From: an uncultured Coriobacteriaceae bacterium
GTDB lineage: Bacteria; Actinomycetota; Coriobacteriia; Coriobacteriales; Atopobiaceae
NCBI GenBank assembly: GCA_902793465.1
Contig: CADBDT010000016.1
Coordinates: 39,533 to 103,532 of the forward strand
Length of the DNA: 64,000 nt
Direction: 5' to 3'
In this document: positions 39,469 through 47,504 of the stretch, one piece after another
How positions within the stretch are numbered: the first letter of the stretch is position 1
How the letters are laid out: every line of letters begins with the position of its first letter
The notes under the pieces: generated by a model
Seen by the model: only the letters and a program-made list of their open reading frames with translations
The model's database searches: none
Told to the model about the DNA's origin: nothing
Program-made: the position numbers and the translations under genes

Positions 39469-41121
39469 CTATCCCTGCGTTACGGCGCTCCAGCGGTCGT
39501 ATCCGCCAGCAAGGTTGTAGCACTCGTACCCCAGGCCAACCAGGATGCGATACGCAATGTAGCTGCGCTGACCGCTCTTGCAATGCAGGTACACGGGCTT
39601 GTTTGCGGGGATCTCGTTTACGCGGGCGCGAATCTCGTCCACGGGAATGTTTACGAAGCCGTCTATCATGCCGCGCGAGCACTCCGCGGGCGTGCGAACG
39701 TCCAGAAGCGTAACCGACCCGTCGCGTGGCAACCCCGCCACGTCCTCGGGAAAGAACTGACGCAGCTTGCCGCAAAGGACGTTTTCGGCCACGAATCCGG
39801 CCATGTTTACCGGATCCTTGGCGCTGTTGAACGGCGGCGCATAGCAGAGCTCAAGAGAAACCAGATCGCGCACGTTGGCGCCAAAGCGAATGGCAGTTGC
39901 CACCACGTCTATGCGCTTGTCCACGCCCTCGGGGCCAACGGCCTGCGCGCCCAACAACCTGCCCGTGCCTTTTTCCCACAGGACCTTGAGGCCCATGTTC
40001 TTGGCGCCAGGGTAATACGTGGCGTGCGACGGCTGCGTAAGGTAGGTCTTGTCTACGTCGATGCCCTGCGCACGTGCGGCATCCTCGGAAAGGCCGGTGG
40101 ATGCCGCGGCGAGCCCGAACACCTTAACGATGCTGGAGCCCTGCGTGCCTGTGTAGGTGCGGGCTCCTCCCAGGGCGTTTTCGGCCGCAAGGCGACCCTG
40201 CCTGTTTGCTGGCCCCGCCAGCGGAATGGCCGCATCTGCGCCGCTCACGAAGTTGGTTACCTGTATTGCGTCGCCCACGGCGTAGATGTTGGGCACGTTG
40301 GTGCGCAGCTGATCGTCAACCAAAATGTGGCCGCGCGGACCGCACGCAATGCCCGCCGCTTGCGCCAGCGAGGACTCGGGGCGCACGCCAATGGCAAGGA
40401 TTACCAGGTCGCAGGGCAGGCTCTTGCCCTCGGTGGTATGCACCTCAAGACCGTTTGCGCGCTGCTCGATGCTTGCCAAGCCCTCCTGCAAGTAAAGATG
40501 CACGCCGTTAGCCCTAAGCTCACGGTTGAGGTCCACGGCCATGTCGTAGTCCAAAGAGGCAATAACGTGGGACGACATTTCCACAAGGCTTACCTCAAGC
40601 CCGCGATCGACCAGGTTTTCGGCCATCTCTACGCCCACAAAGCCGCCGCCCACAACAACGGCACGCTTGGTCTGCGCGCCAGACGCGGCCTCGCATACGC
40701 GGTCGATGTCGGGAATGGAGCGTACGGTTAGCACGCCAGCCAGGTTTATTCCGGGCAAGTTGGGGCGCACGGGCTCCGCGCCTGGAGAAAGAACCAGCTT
40801 GTCGTACGACTCGCAATAGGTAATGCCTTTGGCGGCGTCGCGCACCTCCACTTCGTGTGCCTGCGCGTCTATGCGCACTACCTCGCATCCCACGCGCACG
40901 TCTATGTTAAAGCGCGCGTTTAGGCTCTGGGGAGTCTGCACGCTAAGCTTTGCACGCTGCTCAATGGCGCCTCCCACGTAGTAGGGCAGGCCACAGTTTG
41001 CAAAGCTCACATAGGGGCCTTTTTCAAACAGTACAATTTGGGCCTTCTCGTCTAGGCGACGCGCCCTGCATGCCGCGCTTGCTCCGCCTGCCACGCCTCC
41101 AACAACAACTATCTTGGTCAT
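39469..41121 (-). CDS. CoA-disulfide reductase-like FAD/NAD(P)-dependent oxidoreductase with C-terminal rhodanese domain
   Basis: 550 residues. The N-terminal FAD Rossmann motif VVVGGVAGGASAACRARR starts at residue 5; SFANCGLPYYVGG carries Cys43, the redox cysteine of CoA-disulfide reductases. A second dinucleotide motif VVVGGGFVGVEMAENL and YAVGDAIQV (FAD) follow, then a dimerisation domain and a rhodanese domain (about 455-550) with LDVRTPAECSRGMIDG and active loop HCKSGQRS (Cys near 515). Such fusions (CoADR-RHD) reduce CoA disulfides, persulfides or polysulfides with NAD(P)H. ATG at 41121 after GAAAGGAG. A separate rhodanese gene ends 22 bases upstream, so both form a sulfur/thiol operon. 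Confidence 0.93.
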   Translation of the reverse strand: MTKIVVVGGVAGGASAACRARRLDEKAQIVLFEKGPYVSFANCGLPYYVGGAIEQRAKLSVQTPQSLNARFNIDVRVGCEVVRIDAQAHEVEVRDAAKGITYCESYDKLVLSPGAEPVRPNLPGINLAGVLTVRSIPDIDRVCEAASGAQTKRAVVVGGGFVGVEMAENLVDRGLEVSLVEMSSHVIASLDYDMAVDLNRELRANGVHLYLQEGLASIEQRANGLEVHTTEGKSLPCDLVILAIGVRPESSLAQAAGIACGPRGHILVDDQLRTNVPNIYAVGDAIQVTNFVSGADAAIPLAGPANRQGRLAAENALGGARTYTGTQGSSIVKVFGLAAASTGLSEDAARAQGIDVDKTYLTQPSHATYYPGAKNMGLKVLWEKGTGRLLGAQAVGPEGVDKRIDVVATAIRFGANVRDLVSLELCYAPPFNSAKDPVNMAGFVAENVLCGKLRQFFPEDVAGLPRDGSVTLLDVRTPAECSRGMIDGFVNIPVDEIRARVNEIPANKPVYLHCKSGQRSYIAYRILVGLGYECYNLAGGYDRWSAVTQG

Positions 41122-41143
41122 GGGGGCTCCTTTCTTGTTCCTG

Positions 41144-41461
41144 CTAGCTGGTTACAACTGGTCCGTTCCACGACATTATGCCGCCAATGTTTTGGGCGTC
41201 CTGCACGCCGGCTGCCTTGAGTGCGGCCACGGCTCGCTTGCTGCGTGCTCCGCTGGCACAATGAACGTAAAGGTGCTTGTTGCCGTATTGCGCAACGGCG
41301 TCCTGGATTTCGTCCAACGGAATGTTTACGGCTCCCTCAATATGGCCCCGCGCAAACTCTTCGCGCGTGCGTACGTCCAGGATTACGGCGTCGGGGTCTT
41401 CGCGCGCTTGGGCAACCATGGCGTTGATGCCTGGCCCCACAAATCGACTAAATAGTCCCAC
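41144..41461 (-). CDS. Single-domain rhodanese
   Basis: 105 residues. A sulfurtransferase domain with AVILDVRTREEFARGHIEGAVNIP and the active loop HCASGARSKRA (Cys68). No signal peptide, so cytosolic. The start is a GTG at 41461 with GAAAGGAG just upstream. It precedes the CoA-disulfide-reductase-like gene by 22 bases and probably hands sulfane sulfur to it or protects against it; the partner relationship is inferred from the operon and the second rhodanese domain in the neighbour. Confidence 0.92.
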   Translation of the reverse strand: MGLFSRFVGPGINAMVAQAREDPDAVILDVRTREEFARGHIEGAVNIPLDEIQDAVAQYGNKHLYVHCASGARSKRAVAALKAAGVQDAQNIGGIMSWNGPVVTS

Positions 41462-41596
41462 GATGCTCCTTTCTTCGGAGTTGTGCGATGGCTCAATTTT
41501 ACGTTACGGCGACAAGAAGCCCCCCAACAATAACCCGAATTGCGAGGGTGCGGCGAGCCGATTTTGCAATTGGGGGAATCGGGGGGTCCGGCATGA

Positions 41597-41780
41597 ACAC
41601 AACTACGAAGCAGGCACATCAAAAACGGTAAAACCCCAGTTCGCGTGGGCGCAAAAAGAGGCGTTTTGTAGTTGTGTTCTCTGGGAGCGCCTGACAAAAG
41701 CACAACTACAAAAACGGCACATCAAAAGTGGTAAAACCCCAGTTCGCGTGAGTTGGCACACGGTCGCTCGCGCAGTTGTG
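41597..41780. repeat. Two-copy direct repeat with internal ACAACTAC/GTAGTTGT stems
   Basis: Copies at about 41597-41677 and 41701-41780 share ACAACTAC, CACATCAAAA, GGTAAAACCCCAGTTCGCGTG and end in an inverted GTAGTTGTG or GCAGTTGTG. A further CACAACTACAAAAC lies near 41808. The stretch 41462-41596 has no gene. Confidence 0.8.
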
Positions 41781-41841
41781 CACTGCTCCGCTTTTGACAA
41801 GAGTTCACAACTACAAAACAACAGCCGAAGGCGCCGTGCGT

Positions 41842-41877
41842 GGTGGAACAGGGGACGTGTTTTGCGCTCCATCTTGC
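41842..41877. repeat. Left flanking copy of the GGAACAGGGGACGTG repeat
   Basis: About 36 bases (GTGGAACAGGGGACGTGTTT then TGCGCTCCATCTTGC) identical to 42210-42245 on the other side of the 73-bp array. A related copy lies near 53888. Confidence 0.85.
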
Positions 41878-41917
41878 CGCATGTGGAACAAAGGGGACGT
41901 TTGTCCTCACGACGCTG

Positions 41918-42209
41918 CGGATGCACGCCATTGCGCGCAGTGTCGCGCGACGCCACGCACCCGCGTGCATTTCGTACGCGGGCTGGATCCCAAACGCACG
42001 TCTTTGCGTGCAGTCGGGTACGACGCCACGCACCCGCGTGCATTTCGTACGCGGGCGGGTGTCAAAATGCACGTCTCTGCGTATAGATCGACACGACGCC
42101 CCGCAATCACGTGCATTACCCGCTATAGGGAAGCTGCGGATGCACGCCATTGCAGGCAGTGTCGTGCGACGCCACGCACCCGCGTGCATTTCGTACGCGG
42201 GCGGTCAGC
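41918..42209. repeat. 73-bp tandem repeat array (about 4 units)
   Basis: The motif CGCCACGCACCCGCGTGCAT begins at 41951, 42024, 42097 (diverged) and 42170: exactly 73 bases apart each time. Each unit continues with TTCGTACGCGGGC and a GCACGTCTTTGCGTGC-like palindrome; half a unit precedes the first. Open frames across it are by-products of the repeat. Confidence 0.88.
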
Positions 42210-42245
42210 CCGTGGAACAGGGGACGTGTTTTGCGCTCCATCTTG
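42210..42245. repeat. Right flanking copy of the GGAACAGGGGACGTG repeat
   Basis: Identical to 41842-41877 over about 35 bases. Downstream to 42498 the only notable items are a TGAACACCGG...GTTCA piece (42367-42394) related to the hairpin at 55747 and a TACAAT -10-like hexamer at 42461-42466 before nadE. Confidence 0.85.
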
Positions 42246-42498
42246 CTGTGGCGAGAACCCCAAGTCATATTGGCTACCCCTCGCTGCCTGCAGAACTGCG
42301 TGGCTGCTTCCCATGGCGCCTTGCGGCTTTGACCATTGTTTAGGGTCGGGGCACCTTGCCCCAAAATGAACACCGGACCCGTCCCCTGTTCACGGAGGCC
42401 AGACCGTTGCCGGGTGGTTGCCGCACGAGGGTTTGTGGGCAGACCCGTGCGCGGTTTAAGTACAATGGGCTTGCAGACAGCGAAATAAGGAGGCTCGT

Positions 42499-44424
42499 AT
42501 GCAGGACGGATTCGTAAAGGTAGCCGCGTGTGCGCCGCGCGTGAAGGTGGCAAACGTGGAGCACAATGCAAAGATGTGCGTGGAGGCCATACGCGCAGCT
42601 GCTGCAGCTGGCGCAAAGGTGGTGGTCTTGCCCGAATTGTGCGTGGTGGGTTGTACCTGCGGCGACCTCCTCTGGCAGGACACGCTTATACAGGAGGCAC
42701 ATAACGCGGTGGCCGCCATAGCCCAAGAGGCAACGAGTTTTAGCGACGTGCTCGCCTTTGTAGGCGCGCCCCTTGTGGTGGGAGGTGCCCTTTACAACTG
42801 CGCATGCGCACTGTGTGGCGGTGAGGTGGTGGGCGTGGTGCCCAAGCGCAACCTGAGCGCGGCCGAGCGCCGTCACTTTGCCGCGGGACCCCAGGAGGCC
42901 TGGCCGGCGGACATTGCGGGAATCGGTGTTGTGAGTTTTGGCTCGGAGCAGGTATTTACGTGCGCATCCATGCCCTCGCTCTGCGTTGCGGCAGAGTTTG
43001 GTGCGGACCTGCAGGCGCCGGCCGCTCCCTCGGTACGCCATGCCCTGGCAGGCGCTACCGTTATCGTTGGCCTTGCTGCCGCGCCCGCGCTCGTGGGCAA
43101 GGCGGCCGCCACAAGGAATAGCGTTGCAGAGCAGAGCGCGCGGCTTGCCTGCGCATACATCTATGCCGGTGCTGGGGCGGGGGAGTCCACGACCGATGCC
43201 GTATACGACGGGCAGTGCCTAGTGGCCGAGGCCGGTCACATTCTGGCGGAGGTTGCTCCCTTTGAGTCTGGCGCAGCCGTGACCGAGGTTGACGTGGCGC
43301 GCCTTGCATCCGAGCGCCGGCGCATGCCCGCGTTTGCGGACACGATGGCTGGCGTGGCAGACGAGTACGAGGTCACGGGCTTCGACCTGTTGCTTGCCGA
43401 GACGAACCTCACGCGTACCGTGGACGCCTTCCCCTTTATTCCCGATAACGAATCGGAGCGTGCGGGGCGCTGCGAGGAGATCCTAAACATACAGGCTCAC
43501 GCGCTTGCCGAGCGCATGCGCTCCATAGGCTGCAAGGGTGCCGTGCTGGGAATATCGGGCGGTTTGGACTCCACGCTTGCCCTGCTAGTAACGGCGCGCG
43601 CCTTCGACGTGCTAAAGCTCCCACACAAAGGCATTGTGGCCATAACCATGCCGGGCTTTGGCACTACCGACCGCACGCACAACAACGCCTGGCAGCTCAC
43701 CCTTGCGTTGGGCGCCACGCCGCGCGAGATTGCCATTGGTGCGTCGGTGCGCCAGCACTTTGCAGATATCGGTCACGACGAGAGCGTGCGAAATGCCGCA
43801 TACGAAAACGCGCAAGCGCGCGAGCGCACCCAGATCCTTATGGATGTGGCCAACGACACCGGTGGCATTGTGGTGGGAACGGGCGACCTTTCCGAGCTCG
43901 CGCTTGGCTGGGCCACCTACAACGGCGACCACATGAGCATGTATGCCGTAAACGCCGCAATACCCAAGACGCTCATCCGCTACATCGTGCGTCACGTGGC
44001 CGAGACCTGCAAAAACAAACGCGAAGCCGAGGTGTTGCTGGACGTGCTGGACACGCCCGTAAGCCCCGAGCTGTTGCCAGCAAATGAAGACGGCACCATT
44101 GCGCAGCAGACCGAGGACCTTGTTGGTCCGTACGAGCTGCACGATTTCTTTGTGTACAACTTCCTGCGCTATGGCTTTGGCCCGCGCAAGATATATCGCC
44201 TGGCCTGCGCCGCCTTTGCCGGTACGTACAACTCCAAAACCGTGCTCAAATGGCTCAAAGTGTTCCATCGCCGGTTCTTCTCGCAGCAGTTTAAGCGCTC
44301 GTGCTCGCCGGACGGCCCCGCCGTTGGCAGCGTGGGTCTGAGCCCACGCGGTGGCCTATGCATGCCCAGCGACGCGTCCAGCGCACTGTGGTTGGCCGAG
44401 CTGGAGGAGCTCGAGCAAATGTAG
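42499..44424 (+). CDS. nadE: NAD synthetase with N-terminal nitrilase-like (glutaminase) domain
   Basis: 641 residues. The C-terminal part is a normal NAD synthase domain: GISGGLDSTLAL near residue 352 and VGTGDLSELALGWATYNGDHMSMYAVNAAIPKTLIR, making NAD from deamido-NAD with ATP. The N-terminal nitrilase domain normally releases ammonia from glutamine with a Glu-Lys-Cys triad. Glu46 (LPEL) and Lys116 (PKRN) are present, but the segment that is EICED in active enzymes reads EFGAD, placing Gly168 at the nucleophile position; Cys162 lies six residues earlier. The glutaminase is therefore probably inactive or rearranged. ATG at 42499 follows AAGGAGG. Confidence 0.93.
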   Translation: MQDGFVKVAACAPRVKVANVEHNAKMCVEAIRAAAAAGAKVVVLPELCVVGCTCGDLLWQDTLIQEAHNAVAAIAQEATSFSDVLAFVGAPLVVGGALYNCACALCGGEVVGVVPKRNLSAAERRHFAAGPQEAWPADIAGIGVVSFGSEQVFTCASMPSLCVAAEFGADLQAPAAPSVRHALAGATVIVGLAAAPALVGKAAATRNSVAEQSARLACAYIYAGAGAGESTTDAVYDGQCLVAEAGHILAEVAPFESGAAVTEVDVARLASERRRMPAFADTMAGVADEYEVTGFDLLLAETNLTRTVDAFPFIPDNESERAGRCEEILNIQAHALAERMRSIGCKGAVLGISGGLDSTLALLVTARAFDVLKLPHKGIVAITMPGFGTTDRTHNNAWQLTLALGATPREIAIGASVRQHFADIGHDESVRNAAYENAQARERTQILMDVANDTGGIVVGTGDLSELALGWATYNGDHMSMYAVNAAIPKTLIRYIVRHVAETCKNKREAEVLLDVLDTPVSPELLPANEDGTIAQQTEDLVGPYELHDFFVYNFLRYGFGPRKIYRLACAAFAGTYNSKTVLKWLKVFHRRFFSQQFKRSCSPDGPAVGSVGLSPRGGLCMPSDASSALWLAELEELEQM

Positions 44425-44440
44425 GCGCCCGCCCGAAAAA

Positions 44441-44518
44441 GCGTGCCGTTAGGGGATACTCCCCCTGCGGTACATTGCTCGCAATGTACCGCAGGGGGAG
44501 TATCCCCTAACAGCACGC
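44441..44518. repeat. Nested-palindrome element, copy 7 (short-loop variant)
   Basis: GCGTGCCGTTAGGGGATACT pairs with AGTATCCCCTAACAGCACGC and the inner arm CTGCGGTACATTGC pairs perfectly with GCAATGTACCGCAG; the loop is only TC. It lacks the 30-base loop of the other copies. It lies 16 bases after nadE. Confidence 0.9.
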
Positions 44519-44578
44519 CAACTTCCCGCGCGCGCATCGCCGTTCTGTTTTGTTCCCCGTTTGGTTCTTTGGGGTTAC

Positions 44579-44607
44579 TTGCGGCATTTATTTGGCACAA
44601 TTAAATT
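44579..44607 (+). promoter_or_regulatory. Candidate promoter of the HAD-AEC-HPS operon
   Basis: TTGCGG (44579-44584), 17-base spacer, TAAATT (44602-44607), in an AT-rich patch about 40 bases upstream of the HAD gene. Confidence 0.45.
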
Positions 44608-44646
44608 AAACCAAAGGCATAGGCTTGCGAGGTTACAGAGGCGGTT

Positions 44647-45423
44647 ATGGGAGCAGCGGGAACAGCATTTGCCAGCGACTACGACGGAACGCTTTGTCAG
44701 AGCAACTGGGAAACGGGCGAGGAGTACTTCGACCCCGCCGTGCTCGAGGCAATCGAGCGCTACCGGCAGGCAGGCGGCTTGTTTGGAGTCTGCACCGGCC
44801 GACCCATGCATCCCATGTCCGATCGCATCCGCAATACCGTGGACCTGGACTTTTACATAGTAACAACGGGCGCGGCGGTGTTCGACCGCAATCAAAACGC
44901 GTTGTTCGAACGCACCATTAACCATGCGGTGGCCCAAGAGCTGTACGAGCAGTACGCATCCGACGAGGTTGGCTTTCTTGCCATAACGGACGTGAGCTTT
45001 TACAACGTTGGCAAAACATACGTGCAAAAGATTGATACCGTAGACACAATAGACCAGGCCGAAGGCAAGCTGCTGGGCGTATCGCTGGAGTTCCGCGGAA
45101 ACGAGCAGGCCGCGCGCACGGCACGCAACGCAATGAACGCCCGCTACGCTGGCGTAATCGAGGGGTTCCAAAACCTCGGCAGCGTGGACGTGGTGGCCCA
45201 TGGCTGTTCCAAAGGCACGGGCGTGGAGGTTGTGCGCAAGGCGCTTGGCGTAAACGTTGTTGCGGGCGCCGGCGACTCCTACAACGATCTTCCGCTGCTT
45301 ACGGCGGCCGACGTGTCGTATACCTTTCACACGTCGCCGGCGCAGGTGCGCGCTGCGGCAACGAACACCGTAGCGGACCTTGCGGAGGCGCTTAACCACT
45401 TTATGCAAAGCATAGAACAGTAA
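44647..45423 (+). CDS. HAD-superfamily (Cof-type) phosphatase
   Basis: 258 residues. Motif I DYDGTL (residues 11-16, Asp11 the nucleophile), a Thr in GVCTGR as motif II, and CSKGTGV with GDSYNDLPLL (near residue 208) as motifs III and IV, typical of Cof/type IIB HAD hydrolases that dephosphorylate small phosphorylated metabolites. Substrate not predictable. ATG at 44647 with AGAGGCGG upstream. The AEC transporter begins 11 bases after the stop and the HPS-like gene 13 bases after that, so the three form an operon. Confidence 0.9.
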   Translation: MGAAGTAFASDYDGTLCQSNWETGEEYFDPAVLEAIERYRQAGGLFGVCTGRPMHPMSDRIRNTVDLDFYIVTTGAAVFDRNQNALFERTINHAVAQELYEQYASDEVGFLAITDVSFYNVGKTYVQKIDTVDTIDQAEGKLLGVSLEFRGNEQAARTARNAMNARYAGVIEGFQNLGSVDVVAHGCSKGTGVEVVRKALGVNVVAGAGDSYNDLPLLTAADVSYTFHTSPAQVRAAATNTVADLAEALNHFMQSIEQ

Positions 45424-45434
45424 GGGAGCGGCAT

Positions 45435-46346
45435 ATGGAGATGGTGCTGATTCTTGTCCAGCAAATCCTGGTAATGGTTGCCATGATGTCCATTGGCATC
45501 GCGCTGGTAAAGACGAAGATGCTCAACAGCAGCGGCGTAGGCCAGCTCTCCAACATTGCCATGTACGTGGCAACCCCAGCCGTCATCATTCAGGCCTTTG
45601 CCATCGACTACAGCAAGGAGCAGCTCGTAAACGGCCTGTGGGTGGCGGCGTTCTTTGCGTTGGCGCTGCTAATATCGGCCATCGTGGCCTACTTTGTGTG
45701 CGGCCGTGCCGACAAGGTCGGCCAGTATGCTGTTATTTTTTCCAACACTGGATTTGTGGGCATTCCCATAATCCAGAGCCTGCTGGGACCCGAGTACGTG
45801 TTCTATGTAACCATGACCATGGCCGTGGGCACCTTTGCGCTGTGGACCTACGGTATCTACCTTATGAGTGGCGACCTGTCGCAGATCTCGTTTAAAAAGA
45901 TTCTTACCAACCCGGCAGTAATTGCGCTGGCCATTGGTCTGGCGCTCTTCTTTGCACCCATACATCTGCCCGCCATGGTAGACCAGGTGCTCACGGGTAT
46001 GGCCAACCTCAACACGGGCCTTGCCATGCTGGTGCTCGGTGCCAACCTGGGCATGTCGAACATCGGCCTTATGATTACGGACGTGCGACTGTACAAGGCC
46101 AGCTTGTTGCGCCTGGTGGTGGTGCCACTCCTCGTACTTGTAACCTTGTTCGTAATGCCGTGCTCGTTTGAGGTTAAGATGGTAATGCTCATTGCCGAAG
46201 CCACCCCGTGCGGCGCCGCAACCTCCATGCTTGCCCAGATGTTTGGCGCGGACTACCAGTACGGAACCGGCCTCGTAATAATGACCACGATCTTTTCTAT
46301 GATAACTATGCCGCTCGTTCTAACCTTTGCGTTGCAGGTCCTGTAA
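45435..46346 (+). CDS. AEC family transporter
   Basis: 303 residues with about ten hydrophobic segments. The AEC (auxin efflux carrier, Mem_trans PF03547) look is clear: IALVKTKMLN and LSNIAMYVATPAVII near the N-terminus, then SNTGFVGIPIIQSLLG, with PCGAATSMLAQMFG in the C-terminal half. Bacterial members include malate, malonate and other carboxylate carriers; the substrate is unknown here. ATG at 45435 with GGGAGCGG upstream. Lies between a phosphatase and an HPS-like protein in one operon. Confidence 0.92.
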   Translation: MEMVLILVQQILVMVAMMSIGIALVKTKMLNSSGVGQLSNIAMYVATPAVIIQAFAIDYSKEQLVNGLWVAAFFALALLISAIVAYFVCGRADKVGQYAVIFSNTGFVGIPIIQSLLGPEYVFYVTMTMAVGTFALWTYGIYLMSGDLSQISFKKILTNPAVIALAIGLALFFAPIHLPAMVDQVLTGMANLNTGLAMLVLGANLGMSNIGLMITDVRLYKASLLRLVVVPLLVLVTLFVMPCSFEVKMVMLIAEATPCGAATSMLAQMFGADYQYGTGLVIMTTIFSMITMPLVLTFALQVL

Positions 46347-46359
46347 GAGAGGGGAACCC

Positions 46360-47046
46360 ATGAAGCTACAGCTTGCCATAGACCACGGACTCGAGCACCA
46401 AGTCCTCGCGGTTGCAGAGAAGGTCGGGCCGGAGGTTGACGTTATAGAAATTGGCTTTCCCATGATAGTTACGTATGGCTTGGGCATTGTGGAAAGAATC
46501 CGCGAGATGCTGCCCGCAAAGCCCATATGCGTGGACGTAAAGATCTTTCATGGCGGCACGGGCGTTGCCTCGCGCTGCTTTGACGCCGGGGCAAACATTG
46601 TTTCGGTGCTTAGCGCCGCGCCCGACCCCGTTATTTCCAAGCTGGTGCAAAAGGCCCAGACCTACGACGGAGAAATCCTGTGCGACATGAGCGCGCCGGC
46701 GCGCAAGATTGGCCAGCGAACTGCCGAGGTAGACCAGTTGGGCGTGGACTACGTAATGGTTCCCACGGGCTTTAAGCCCGACTACGACTACGACATAGAC
46801 CAGCCCCGTATGTGGGGCTTTAGGCCCAAGGTGCGCCCGCTCGACCTTGCGGGCGTGGTAAAGCGCAACATCCATCACGCAAAGCTGGCCGTGAGCACCG
46901 GCATTGACGAAAGCAACGTCCGTCAGGTGGTCGAGTTGCAGCCCGAGCTCGTTATAGTTGGCAAGGCGATTTTGGACAACGCAGACAACAACGCGCGCGC
47001 CGCGGCGGCTGCGCGCCTGCGCAGGTATTTGCCGTACGAGGGGTAG
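46360..47046 (+). CDS. HPS/KGPDC-like (OMP decarboxylase superfamily) TIM-barrel protein with altered active site
   Basis: 228 residues. Starts MKLQLAIDHG and has VDVIEIGFPMI, GANIVSVLSAA and ELVIVGKAI as in 3-hexulose-6-phosphate synthases and 3-keto-L-gulonate-6-phosphate decarboxylases. The superfamily's DxKxxD motif reads DVKIFH (residues 59-64), with His64 in place of the second Asp, and the usual VHTG reads VPTG (134-137). It also has an unusual insert rich in Tyr/Asp (PDYDYDIDQPRMWGF). A different reaction from HPS is therefore likely. ATG at 46360 follows GAGAGGGG. Convergent with the XRE gene downstream. Confidence 0.85.
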   Translation: MKLQLAIDHGLEHQVLAVAEKVGPEVDVIEIGFPMIVTYGLGIVERIREMLPAKPICVDVKIFHGGTGVASRCFDAGANIVSVLSAAPDPVISKLVQKAQTYDGEILCDMSAPARKIGQRTAEVDQLGVDYVMVPTGFKPDYDYDIDQPRMWGFRPKVRPLDLAGVVKRNIHHAKLAVSTGIDESNVRQVVELQPELVIVGKAILDNADNNARAAAAARLRRYLPYEG

Positions 47047-47065
47047 CGGACTCTGGTGTGCTAGG

Positions 47066-47101
47066 CGTGCAGCTTGGGGAAACTCCCCCTGCGGCACGCC
47101 A
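47066..47101. terminator. Hairpin after the HPS-like gene
   Basis: GGCGTGC and GCACGCC bracket GGGGAAACTCCCC. It looks like a shortened relative of the nested-palindrome elements (same GGGGA/TCCCC centre and GCGTGC ends). It sits about 20 bases after the HPS-like stop. Confidence 0.6.
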
Positions 47102-47110
47102 CTCCGATAC

Positions 47111-47147
47111 GCACCTCTCAAGAGGGGTACTCCCTCTTGAGAGGTGC
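47111..47147. terminator. Short perfect hairpin between convergent genes
   Basis: GCACCTCTCAAGAGGG and its exact complement (16 bp) around GTACT, nearly identical to 27241-27277. It lies between the convergent HPS-like and XRE genes. Confidence 0.65.
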
Positions 47148-47154
47148 CAACCCG

Positions 47155-47376
47155 CTAGCTATCGAAGTCAAAGAAATCCTGCATCTCCACGTCGTAATAA
47201 CGTGCGAGCGCATACAGCGTACTGAGTCTGGGAGCGCGCTTGCCCTGCTCAATATAGCCAATGGAAACGCGATCCATTCCAAGAGCCTCCGCTACTTGCT
47301 CTTGGGTAAGTCCGCGCGTCTTTCGCATTGCCTGTATGTGTACGCCAAAGTGTAGCTTGTATTCGCTAAAGTCCAT
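47155..47376 (-). CDS. Small XRE-family HTH regulator
   Basis: 73 residues from the ATG at 47376. A single Cro/C1-type HTH fills residues about 13-67: MRKTRGLTQEQVAEALGMDRVSIGYIEQGKRAPRLSTLYALARYYDVEMQDFF is the usual five-helix pattern. No effector domain. The longer frame to 47430 has no start signal; the ribosome site for 47376 is also weak (GTAGGCG). Two TTAGCATTTA repeats upstream suggest autoregulation. It lies downstream of galM on the same strand but has its own AT-rich promoter region. Confidence 0.85.
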   Translation of the reverse strand: MDFSEYKLHFGVHIQAMRKTRGLTQEQVAEALGMDRVSIGYIEQGKRAPRLSTLYALARYYDVEMQDFFDFDS

Positions 47377-47423
47377 GGCGCCTACGCTACACGCGGCCTT
47401 TGCGCAATGGCACAAACAGAGAG

Positions 47424-47470
47424 TTAGCATTTATAAATAATGGACTATGTGCCCAAAGCTTAGCATTTAA
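47424..47470 (-). promoter_or_regulatory. Candidate promoter/operator of the XRE gene
   Basis: TTAGCATTTA occurs at 47424 and again at 47460, 36 bases apart in the same orientation. On the minus strand a TTGGGC (47451-47456) and TATAAA (47430-47435) lie 15 bases apart between and over these repeats. It is an AT-rich patch in a GC-rich region. The rest of 47377-47504 holds nothing else recognised. Confidence 0.45.
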
Positions 47471-47504
47471 TAAGCATGCCTATAGACTATTGCGTGCGAC
47501 CTGC

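Noticed and set aside
41918..42209. CRISPR array
   Set aside because: The 73-bp units repeat as a whole without separate conserved repeat and variable spacer parts, and no cas gene is present.
41840..42369. Small genes in the 73-bp repeat region (frames of about 150-200 residues)
   Set aside because: Their translations repeat the array unit (HAPACISYAG-type) on several frames and strands, with no ribosome site or family match.
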